Source of the DNA: Candidatus Dojkabacteria bacterium
GTDB lineage: Bacteria; Patescibacteriota; Dojkabacteria; SC72; JAHDCA01
Length of the DNA: 10,850 nucleotides
Direction of reading: 5' to 3'
Assembly (NCBI GenBank): GCA_020630115.1
Contig: JAHDCA010000026.1
Location: forward strand, 1 to 10,850
The translations under genes and the position numbers were made by a program. Positions within the stretch are counted from its first letter, which is position 1, and every line of letters starts with the position of its first letter. The notes beneath the pieces are model-generated. The model worked only from the letters and a program-made list of their open reading frames with translations. It searched no databases and was not told the origin of the DNA. This document shows positions 1 through 6,825 of this stretch, one piece after another.

Positions 1-2015
1 TCAAGAGTTAAGGTATCACCAACTAAAGAGATAACTTGGTCGTCTGTGTTATCAATAAAAGGTGACAAATCAATTGTGCCACCATCTTCAAGGGTTACAG
101 TATTTCCTGAGATAGAGATCACCTGATCATCTGTGTTATCTATGAAAGGTGTAAGATCAATTGTGCCACCGTCTTCAAGTGTTACAACATTTCCAGCAAG
201 AGAGATTGCCTGATCATCTGTATTATCCAGATAGGCAGAGATATCAACTGAATTCCCATCTGCAATTGTTAAGGTATTACCAACAAGGGATAAAGTTTGA
301 TCGTCTGTATCAGAATTTATAGAACTAATATCTACTGAATTACCATCGCTGATTGTCAGAACCGAGCCACTTAATGAAAGTACCTGTTCGTCTGTATTAT
401 CAAGGTAACTTGATAAATCGACCGCATTACCGTTCAAGATGCTTAAAGAGCTTGTACCCAAGTCAAGTGCTAATGATTGATTATCTGTATTATCCATATA
501 AGGTGTGAGATCGATTGTACCACCATCTTCCAGGGTAACTATGTTGCCTGAGATGGAGATAGCCTGGTCATCAGTGTCATCCATAAATGATGTCAGATCA
601 ATCGTACCACCGTCCTCAAGAGTTATGGTATTGCCAACTAGTGAAATTATCTGATCGTCTGTGTTATCAAGATATGGACTTAAGCTAATACTTCCACCAT
701 CCTCCAAGTTCAAAGTATCACCGACCAGACTTAGTAGTTGGTCATCTGTATTATCCAGAAGGCTTGCAAGATCAATAGAATTACCATCATCAATTGAAAG
801 CGTCGTACCTGTAAAGTTCAGTGTTTGGTCATCTGTATCAGTATCAATTGAAGCGATATCGATAGTGTTACCACCAGCAATTGTTAATAAAGTTCCTGAA
901 AGTGATAAATTTTGGTTGTCAGTATTGTCTAGATAAGGTGAAAGGTCTATAGCACCACCACTCTCAAGTGTTAGTGTATTACCTACAAGTGAGATTACTT
1001 GGTCATCTGTATTATCCATATAAGGAGATAAGTCTATCGTACCCCCATTTTCGAGTGTTACGACGTTACCTAGTATCGAGATAACCTGATCATCTGTATT
1101 ATCAAGAAATGGTGTTAAATCAATTGTGCCACCATCTTCAAGAGTTACTATGTTTCCAGTTATGCTAATATTTTGATCGTCTGTATTATCCAAGTAAGGA
1201 GTTAGGTCTACACTGTTACCATTTAGGATCGTAAGTGCATTTGTGCCATCGATTGAGATCGTTTGATTATCAGTATTATCAAGGTATGGAGAAAGGTCAA
1301 TAGTCCCACCATTTTCCAATGTAATTATATCTCCAGAAATTGAGATAACTTGATCATCCGTATTATCCATAAATGGAGTTAGGTCAATTGTGCCACCACT
1401 CTCAAGGGTTACTACATTTCCTGAGATGCTAATTACCTGATCGTCAGTATTGTCTAGGAATGGTGTTAGATCTATTGTACCGCCATCTTCTAAAGTAACT
1501 ATATTACTCAAGAGGGTAATTTGCTGGTCATCAGTGTTCATAAAACTTGATAAATCAACAGTTCCACCATCTTCAAGTGTCAGAGTACTTCCTGATATTG
1601 AAAGAACTTGATCATCTGTATTATCTAAATAAGGCGAAAGATCTATCGATCCGCCATTTGTTAAGCTTGCAGTATTACCAGATATCGTAATTGATTGTTG
1701 GTCTGTATTATCAAGCAGATCAGCTATTGATATCGATCCGCCTCCTTGACTAAGAGATATAAGGTTACCATTTCTTGATAAGGTTTGACTCACTGTATTA
1801 TTTGCAACTGAAAAGTCTTCAAATTGGTCATCCAGTAAAGCTTGAAGATCAATTTCATTTCCATCCTCAATCGAAATTATTGTCCCGTCTAGGATTAACT
1901 CTTGCTCATCTGTATCATCACCGATACCATTTGTTATTACGCTCAAATCAACAGAATTCCCATCAAGTATCGACAAAACTCCTTCTCGGGATAGAGAAAT
2001 AGTTTGAGGCTCATC
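1..2015 (-). repeat. Tandem 87-bp (29-residue) coding repeats, about 23 units
   Basis: The same DNA pattern returns every 87 bases; for example ctgtgttatc begins at 44 and again at 131. Translated on the minus strand each unit reads DNTDDQ, then a strand ending SISG or SLVG, then TLTLEDGGTIDL, then SPF/SPY plus L, M or I. Two sub-types alternate: a GG type (GGTIDLSP) and an N type (GNSVDISS). Some units deviate: one near 1540 lacks the leading Asp (FMNTDDQ), two (near 1215-1300 and 420-500) are one or two residues longer, and one near 1740-1830 is degenerate. Some stretches of about 24 bases (around 70, 157 and 1118) are almost identical, which would favour copy-number change by recombination or slippage. 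Confidence 0.95.
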
Positions 2016-2186
2016 TGAAGCTTGGGTTACTACAGTTGTGCCATGTTGATCAATAATGAACTCATGGTAAAAATTCCATGCTCCAATTAGCAATACTAAC
2101 AATGTACTTAAAATCGCTAAATTTTTTACTTTTGAAACTCTAGAGTGAACTAAGTCCTCTACTACTTTTTTAATTTGATTATTCAT
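1..2186 (-). CDS. Membrane-anchored repeat-rich surface protein (3' end outside window)
   Basis: I read this frame directly: ATG at 2186..2184, then 728 uninterrupted codons to the window edge, with no stop seen. Residues 1-21 are basic (KK, R, K), followed by one hydrophobic segment at about 22-44, which predicts N-in/C-out topology and a type II membrane anchor. From residue ~58 onward the protein is about 23 tandem copies of a 29-residue unit that starts with DNTDDQ and carries an SISG turn and a GGTIDL or GNSVDL turn; see the repeat entry. The repeats are acidic and have no cysteine. Alternating hydrophobic residues suggest short beta strands, as in fibrous adhesins and phage-fibre-like proteins carrying similar DNTDNQ repeats. 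The start overlaps the stop of the upstream 139-residue gene by 8 bases, so the two are probably translationally coupled. Function is inferred only: an extracellular fibre or stalk, perhaps for host or surface contact. The frame is certain; the role is not. Confidence 0.9.
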   Translation of the reverse strand, partial: MNNQIKKVVEDLVHSRVSKVKNLAILSTLLVLLIGAWNFYHEFIIDQHGTTVVTQASDEPQTISLSREGVLSILDGNSVDLSVITNGIGDDTDEQELILDGTIISIEDGNEIDLQALLDDQFEDFSVANNTVSQTLSRNGNLISLSQGGGSISIADLLDNTDQQSITISGNTASLTNGGSIDLSPYLDNTDDQVLSISGSTLTLEDGGTVDLSSFMNTDDQQITLLSNIVTLEDGGTIDLTPFLDNTDDQVISISGNVVTLESGGTIDLTPFMDNTDDQVISISGDIITLENGGTIDLSPYLDNTDNQTISIDGTNALTILNGNSVDLTPYLDNTDDQNISITGNIVTLEDGGTIDLTPFLDNTDDQVISILGNVVTLENGGTIDLSPYMDNTDDQVISLVGNTLTLESGGAIDLSPYLDNTDNQNLSLSGTLLTIAGGNTIDIASIDTDTDDQTLNFTGTTLSIDDGNSIDLASLLDNTDDQLLSLVGDTLNLEDGGSISLSPYLDNTDDQIISLVGNTITLEDGGTIDLTSFMDDTDDQAISISGNIVTLEDGGTIDLTPYMDNTDNQSLALDLGTSSLSILNGNAVDLSSYLDNTDEQVLSLSGSVLTISDGNSVDISSINSDTDDQTLSLVGNTLTIADGNSVDISAYLDNTDDQAISLAGNVVTLEDGGTIDLTPFIDNTDDQVISISGNTVTLEDGGTIDLSPFIDNTDDQVISLVGDTLTL

Positions 2187-2598
2187 TTCTTAAAATTGGG
2201 GCAATCTCAACAATTTGAAGAGTTGAATCTCTAAAGATAATTGCTTCGGATTGATATAAAATTAAATAGTCACCATTACTTGCTCTATCATAAAAATTAG
2301 GGTTTGAAGCTTTAAGCTCATCTACATTTTCAATCCGGGCAACCGTTGGGTTGTATCCTTCATCTATTAAGTAAATAACAGAGAGCTGTTCAATTATCCT
2401 GTTAGCTTCTGTTTGATTCTCTTCGAGTCCATTTGCTGACGAACTTATTGAATCTTGATCTTCACTTATAAACTGCCATGCAAAGAATGCAATGACACTA
2501 ATCAATATTAAAACTAATACGGATGATATTAGTAACTTGAGATTCCTACTTTCACCTACTCTTTTTTGGGACCCCTGAATCGGGATTGTATTTTCCAT
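2179..2598 (-). CDS. Small N-anchored protein of unknown function (139 aa)
   Basis: A 139-residue protein with a basic N-terminus, one transmembrane segment at about 20-42, a Ser/Glu/Asn-rich linker (45-65) and a small C-terminal domain (66-139). The domain has the pattern VARIENVDEL...NPNFYDRASNGDYLILY...AIIFR...IVEIAPI. From memory, similar short anchored proteins with an 'NGD-LI-Y ... AI-YR ... I--V-P' core occur widely in Patescibacteria as hypothetical proteins; no function is known to me. Topology should be N-in with the domain outside. It is the first gene after the lysS terminator. Its TAA overlaps the ATG of the giant repeat protein by 8 bases, so it may assist, cap or anchor that protein, but this is inference. 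No Shine-Dalgarno is visible before the ATG at 2598; the leader is very AT-rich. Confidence 0.85.
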   Translation of the reverse strand: MENTIPIQGSQKRVGESRNLKLLISSVLVLILISVIAFFAWQFISEDQDSISSSANGLEENQTEANRIIEQLSVIYLIDEGYNPTVARIENVDELKASNPNFYDRASNGDYLILYQSEAIIFRDSTLQIVEIAPILRNE

Positions 2599-2663
2599 AA
2601 TTAATATATAAATAATTTAATAGAAAAAAGCATAGTTTTTGGCAGCTTAATTTCCTTACTTAC

Positions 2664-2692
2664 AAATTACAGAAAAAGTTACCACTTAGCAA
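2664..2692 (-). promoter_or_regulatory. Possible sigma-70-type promoter for the repeat-protein unit
   Basis: On the minus strand TTGCTA (2692-2687) is followed after 17 bases by TAATTT (2669-2664). The boxes match the consensus at only 4/6 and 3/6 positions, so this is weak. Its position, between the lysS terminator and the ATG at 2598, is where a promoter is expected. The rest of the 175-base gap is AT-rich leader in which I see no gene or RNA. Confidence 0.25.
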
Positions 2693-2706
2693 GAGAATTA
2701 TCTTAG

Positions 2707-2744
2707 TTAAACAAAACCCGGGTCCTAATAGTAGCACTCGGGTT
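2707..2744 (-). terminator. Intrinsic terminator after lysS
   Basis: Read on the minus strand, arm AACCCGAGT (2744-2736) pairs with ACCCGGGTT (2723-2715) across a 12-base loop, with one A-C mismatch, followed by a T-rich run (TTTTGTTT). It lies about 30 bases past the lysS stop, as expected for a rho-independent terminator. On the opposite strand the arms pair fully with one G-T wobble, but no gene there would need it. Confidence 0.6.
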
Positions 2745-2773
2745 ACTTTTAAAATACTTTAACAATCACATAT

Positions 2774-4789
2774 TCACTTCCAAAGGCTGAATTTCTTTGT
2801 AAGCTTGTTTAATTCTTCAACATCACCGAACAAACCTATACCTTCAATCTTAAGATCCTCCCTAGACTTTTGAGCATAAGAAACCTTTAGCTCCTCATCA
2901 TTATTAAAGTCAATCATATCAGCTGTATAGACAAGCATTGTAACACCAGCCTCTTCGCATGCTTTCCAAAGATTATGAAGTTGAGCTTGCTTTGCACTTA
3001 AGGAAACAATCGGCATCCAGATATTAGAGTTTAACGAGTCGTCATCAGTAAGTTTAAATTTGTCCTGTCTTAGAAGATTCTTACCTGACTGATTGCCCAA
3101 GTAAGCTGTAAGATGACCAATGGTATTAGTTAGCCTCCAACCTTCCAATTCTTTATCTAGGACTAGGACCATCTTCTCGTTTGAAACGCCAGAGTCCTCA
3201 GTGTCCACAACTCTTTGACTATTAAAATTCGAGTTTGATTTCTTCCCATGCTCAATAGCAGCATCAAAATCATAAACATCACCGTAAATCGCGCGCGTCA
3301 AATTCTCAAATGATCTTTTCATCGGCGGAAACGGTACACCTTCTCTTGCAGTAACACCCTCCATCATCCAAAAGACTCTCTCAGAGTGACCGTACCCAAC
3401 TGTCGGAGGTAGTCCATACTCAAGCATCTCAACAAAATCAATATCCATCATATGTGCTTCATCGTCTCCACCCTCTTTAAGTTCTTGTTGCTCCACAAAT
3501 CTTGCAAGCTGCTCAATTGGATCATTTAGCTCAGTAAACGCATTGGCTGCTTCCGATCCATTAAGAATTGGGTGAAATCTTTCAGTCTTCCTTGGATCAT
3601 CAGGCATCTGTTTTGAAAGTGGTGAAAGAAATTTCGGAATCCCAGTTAAGAACGCAGGCCCTGCCATAGTCTTTCGGATCATCTTCCAGAGCGAGTCAGC
3701 AACCCTTGATCGATTTTTAACTATCCCCTTGTCGCCACCTAACACTACATACTTGTCAAAGAGAACCTCAAGATCATCATCAAGCACGTTAACTCCAAAC
3801 TTCTCTTGGATCAAATCAGTGAAATCATATTCAACCCATTCTTGATCAAGTTCAACCTCCTGACCAAGCATTTGAAACTTTGTCGTTCCGTACGTTGCTT
3901 TTAATGGCTCAATAAATAACTTCCTTGTAAATTCCATACCATCTCTCCAATCAGCATATGCCCAATACCACTCCATTGCGATATGTTCAGGTAAATGCTC
4001 GTCACTGAACCCCTCATTTCTAAATCTCGGCCCGATATCATAGACCTTCTCAAATCCTGCACCGATAAGCCTCTTTAAAGGAAGTTCGTGAGATATCCTT
4101 AAGTAAAAGTCTTCACTCAAAGCATCGTAATGCGTCTCAAAAGGCTTTGCATCTGCACCTCCAGTTGTGTGCTCTAGCACAGGAATGTTAACTTCATGAA
4201 ACCCTTGTGAGTTCATGAACTTTCTAACCTCATCCCAATACTTAGCCCTTCGCTCAAACATCTCCCTTACCTCTACATTCATTGTCATGTCCAGGTATCT
4301 CCTCCTGTACCGAGCTTCCTTATCAGTCATAGAACCAGTCTTACTTGGCAATGGTCTGATTGATTTACTTAGTATTTGAATCTGCTTAGCTAATACTGAA
4401 ATCTCTCCCCTCTGGGTTTTAGTTACTTCACCAGTAATTTGAACAAAATCATTAGCATCTAAAAGCTCCAAGTCATCAAGTCCGATGTTTTGACCAGATG
4501 TTTTCTCAGGAAGTTCCGAATTTAATATATAGATCTGAACTCTACCAGAAGTATCTTGCAGATCTATAAATTGCACTTCACCATGTTGTCTCCATGTCAT
4601 TACCCTTCCAACTACAGTCACCTCTTGACCTTGAAGAGAGTCAAAATCATCGCTTATTGAAGAGTTCATATGAGTCCTCTTAGCTTTTGATGGATAAGGA
4701 TCTACACCTAACTGTTTTAGTCCCTCTATCTTATTTATCCTTGATTGGCGTTGCCCTAATAAATTGCTCTGAGAATTCTGCACACTCAT
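2774..4789 (-). CDS. lysS: Lysyl-tRNA synthetase, class II, with C-terminal DUF2000-like domain
   Basis: Charges tRNA-Lys with lysine using ATP in the cytoplasm. Visible parts in order: N-terminal helix with the usual RINKIEGLKQLGVDPYP start (17-33); OB-fold anticodon-binding domain (about 55-140, VVGRVMTWRQHGEVQF); the MTDKEARYRRRYLDM linker (154-168); class II catalytic core with motif 2 GPRFRNEG (253-260) and motif 3 GYGHSERVFW (465-474). Motif 3 keeps its arginine (R471) but is one residue shorter than the common GLGIGIDR form. Bacterial LysRS is usually about 500 residues; this is 671. The extra part (about 538-671) starts EKMVLVLDKELEGWRLTNTIGHLTAYLG and ends IEGIGLFGDVEELNKLTKKF, matching my memory of DUF2000 (PF09391), a family with a peptidyl-tRNA hydrolase II-like fold. 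LysRS identity is near certain; the domain assignment is likely. Start: ATG at 4789, giving the normal LysRS N-terminus. Stop is TGA. Confidence 0.95.
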   Translation of the reverse strand: MSVQNSQSNLLGQRQSRINKIEGLKQLGVDPYPSKAKRTHMNSSISDDFDSLQGQEVTVVGRVMTWRQHGEVQFIDLQDTSGRVQIYILNSELPEKTSGQNIGLDDLELLDANDFVQITGEVTKTQRGEISVLAKQIQILSKSIRPLPSKTGSMTDKEARYRRRYLDMTMNVEVREMFERRAKYWDEVRKFMNSQGFHEVNIPVLEHTTGGADAKPFETHYDALSEDFYLRISHELPLKRLIGAGFEKVYDIGPRFRNEGFSDEHLPEHIAMEWYWAYADWRDGMEFTRKLFIEPLKATYGTTKFQMLGQEVELDQEWVEYDFTDLIQEKFGVNVLDDDLEVLFDKYVVLGGDKGIVKNRSRVADSLWKMIRKTMAGPAFLTGIPKFLSPLSKQMPDDPRKTERFHPILNGSEAANAFTELNDPIEQLARFVEQQELKEGGDDEAHMMDIDFVEMLEYGLPPTVGYGHSERVFWMMEGVTAREGVPFPPMKRSFENLTRAIYGDVYDFDAAIEHGKKSNSNFNSQRVVDTEDSGVSNEKMVLVLDKELEGWRLTNTIGHLTAYLGNQSGKNLLRQDKFKLTDDDSLNSNIWMPIVSLSAKQAQLHNLWKACEEAGVTMLVYTADMIDFNNDEELKVSYAQKSREDLKIEGIGLFGDVEELNKLTKKFSLWK

Positions 4790-4818
4790 AAAACTCTGTA
4801 TTTAATATAAATTATCGT

Positions 4819-4847
4819 ATTTTACATTAAATAGAAGCCTTTTTGAA
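4819..4847 (-). promoter_or_regulatory. Possible promoter for lysS
   Basis: On the minus strand TTCAAA (4847-4842) and TAAAAT (4824-4819) are separated by 17 bases; matches to consensus are 4/6 and 5/6, with TG directly before the -10 box. This lies in the 63-base gap between the upstream gene's TAG and the lysS ATG, the longest non-coding gap in the run from sufC to lysS. It would put transcription start roughly 20 bases before the ATG. Read-through from the upstream operon remains possible, since I see no terminator in the gap. Confidence 0.35.
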
Positions 4848-4852
4848 TAGGA

Positions 4853-5779
4853 CTATAATTGTCTAAGCTTAAGAAAGTCTTCTTGGGACGGGACTTCATT
4901 TTCATGGACATCTGAATTGAATATAAATTTCTTAAGTCTTTCAGACTCCTCCTGAGATTCAGCATACGAGTAAAATATAAAGATGTTATTCTCGTCCCTA
5001 ATACATTTATCATGACCGTAAAAGGTATCGCTGCCGTCCTGAAAAGTGTAATCTAGCAACTTTTCATCTGCAGAAGAACCTTCTTCAACAATCTGTATTT
5101 GGAGATTATCACCTTCAAATAAACTTTCTAGGATAGCTGAACAAGAGATATCATTTGCATGAGCTCCCCAATAATATGGGAACGTTATAAAACCCATACT
5201 CCAGTACTCTTCAGTTGAACTTCCCACAGTAAATGAATAGTCATCACCTGTAGCTTGATTACTTTTAATCGGTGAATGGAATTCAACTGTAAAAGAATTC
5301 GGATAATTCCCCATTGGGAGAATCCTTGTTGAGACAGGTTCGCCAACAATACCACTAACCGATAAAGTCGAATCACTTAAAAAGGCATCAGAATACGCTT
5401 TGTCTGTATTTTCAATATCGAAGGTTACAGCTTCATCATAGAGCTGCAACTCCTGAGGAACATACGTAATCTCAAGATATGAATCAGTCATCTCAACATT
5501 CTCAAAATACGACTCTCTCAGGTAGTAATATTTATCAGTTTCACTCAAAGGGTCCAAGTAAGCTGCTTGCGTACTCCCATCCTCAATATAATCATCCTCA
5601 ATTAACGAACTCTCCTCTTCAAGTATCTCTTGAGCTCGCATATTGACTTCATCAGCCCTATCTACTGCATACCTACCAATTGCCACACTAATTGAAACAC
5701 ATAAACATAAGAATACAAAGATTGAGAGTATAATTAAAACAATTACTAATTTTGATGACTTTTTGAAGAACTCTTTCAT
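4853..5779 (-). CDS. Membrane-anchored protein, tandem paralog B (308 aa)
   Basis: Unrecognised protein. N-terminus MKEFFKKSSK is basic, followed by a transmembrane segment (about 11-34), an acidic linker (42-75) and a presumed extracellular domain (76-308). It is clearly related to the gene just upstream (5779-6825). Shared features in the same order: LDPL/LDPN then DKY (76-84), a PQELQLY / PAELQKY motif, a SDAF motif (130-133), GNYPNSF / GVYPNTF (157-163), FPYY (200-203), a cysteine in ISCSAILESLF (C213), and a cysteine in GHDKCIRDENNIF (C259), ending NEVPSQEDFL. The two cysteines are exactly 46 residues apart in both paralogs, suggesting a structural disulfide in an exported domain. The ATG overlaps the stop of the upstream paralog by one base (TAATG), so the pair is translationally coupled. 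Stop is TAG. Function unknown. Confidence 0.88.
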   Translation of the reverse strand: MKEFFKKSSKLVIVLIILSIFVFLCLCVSISVAIGRYAVDRADEVNMRAQEILEEESSLIEDDYIEDGSTQAAYLDPLSETDKYYYLRESYFENVEMTDSYLEITYVPQELQLYDEAVTFDIENTDKAYSDAFLSDSTLSVSGIVGEPVSTRILPMGNYPNSFTVEFHSPIKSNQATGDDYSFTVGSSTEEYWSMGFITFPYYWGAHANDISCSAILESLFEGDNLQIQIVEEGSSADEKLLDYTFQDGSDTFYGHDKCIRDENNIFIFYSYAESQEESERLKKFIFNSDVHENEVPSQEDFLKLRQL

Positions 5780-6825
5780 TATTGGTAATAATTATTATTT
5801 AGAATATCTTCCTTTGAAGGTACTTGCGTTTCATATATGAAAGTTGCCTCTACAAACTCCTTATAATTAGTAGTGTCCCCTGTCTCAGACTGAACAAAGA
5901 AAATAATATATACATTATTCTCAGTTCTAACACATCTATCATAACCTCTAGTCAACCCTGAATTTTCATTTACGTAAGTATACTCAACGATTTGATCGTT
6001 CAAATTTATGACTTCATTTGAGATTATCTGAACCTGCTCATCCTTAAACAGCTGATTTACTGTTTGAGTGCAATCAAAGTCAGCTTTATATGCATTAGTA
6101 TAGTAAGGGAAGACTGTAATCCCAAATGCAGATGATTGACCATTGATATTATCGTATCTTAATTCGTATGGATCAAAGACAGACAAATCAAACCCTGGTG
6201 GAGTAAATGTTGTTACGTTAAAAGTATTTGGGTAAACACCCATAATTAACTTTTGAACACTTGCACCTTCTACACTTGGCAAGTCCTTAAATCTTCGATC
6301 GGAGACATTAATAAAAGCATCTGAGAATGGTTGAGGATCTGTCTCCCACAAGTAATTTACAGGTTCCGCGTATTTTTGGAGTTCTGCAGGCGGCATATAA
6401 TAATTAATACCATTTGCGTCCAAAGTGATATCTGAGAGATACGGTTGGGTTAAGTGTGCATATTTATCGTTAGGGTCTAAGGGTCCCAGGTGATCTGAGT
6501 AGTCATCAAATATCTCACCAGTTGAAAAAATAGTAATCTCCCGCCCTTCATCGCTATTAATCTCTTGTGCAAGTTCTGCTTGATCAAGATCTATTTCAGA
6601 ATCAACTTGCTCTATATCATCTAGATCACCAGAGTCATTGGTGTTTGGGTAAGTCACTTCAGGTTCTTGTACCTCAACTACTTCAGTTTGCGAATCATCA
6701 GACTCACCGACTATTGCAAAGAATGTAAATAATGCGCAACAACTAATTACTGCCAGTATGCCCAGAGTTAAGATAATTAGTAAGGCTTTCTTTGTGTTCG
6801 TATTGTATAAGTTTTCAAGCTTCAT
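5779..6825 (-). CDS. Membrane-anchored protein, tandem paralog A (348 aa)
   Basis: Unrecognised protein with the same architecture as the next gene downstream (4853-5779). It has a transmembrane segment at about 13-38 (KALLIILTLGILAVISCC...), a long very acidic linker (about 42-95, rich in D, E and Q, likely a flexible stalk), and a C-terminal domain (about 112-348). The domain carries LDPNDKY, PPAELQKY, SDAF, GVYPNTF, FPYY and the cysteine pair C252 (ADFDCTQ) and C298 (GYDRCVRTENN). A VISC stretch looks like a lipobox, but hydrophobic residues continue after it, so a membrane helix is more likely than a lipoprotein. The start overlaps the end of the ATE-like gene by 11 bases, and the stop is shared with the next ATG. 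The paralogs probably arose by tandem duplication and then diverged strongly. They may form a heteromer at the cell surface; this is inference. Confidence 0.88.
   Translation of the reverse strand: MKLENLYNTNTKKALLIILTLGILAVISCCALFTFFAIVGESDDSQTEVVEVQEPEVTYPNTNDSGDLDDIEQVDSEIDLDQAELAQEINSDEGREITIFSTGEIFDDYSDHLGPLDPNDKYAHLTQPYLSDITLDANGINYYMPPAELQKYAEPVNYLWETDPQPFSDAFINVSDRRFKDLPSVEGASVQKLIMGVYPNTFNVTTFTPPGFDLSVFDPYELRYDNINGQSSAFGITVFPYYTNAYKADFDCTQTVNQLFKDEQVQIISNEVINLNDQIVEYTYVNENSGLTRGYDRCVRTENNVYIIFFVQSETGDTTNYKEFVEATFIYETQVPSKEDILNNNYYQ

Noticed and set aside
661..2002. Plus-strand ORFs inside the repeat region (661-936 and 1775-2002)
   Set aside because: They are antisense shadows of the 87-base repeats. 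The minus frame is open over the full 2186 bases with a regular protein pattern; the plus frames show Ser/Val-rich low-complexity translations.
1..2015. CRISPR array or DNA-level satellite
   Set aside because: The spacing is a multiple of three, the units vary mainly in a coding-compatible way, and there are no unique spacers between identical repeats.
4822..5376. Short minus-strand ORFs at 4822-5013 and 5185-5376
   Set aside because: They lie in other frames inside the paralog B gene and have no protein-like pattern.
6730..6760. Lipobox (VISC) in paralog A
   Set aside because: Hydrophobic residues continue for another nine or so positions after the cysteine, and paralog B has no equivalent, so a plain membrane helix fits better.
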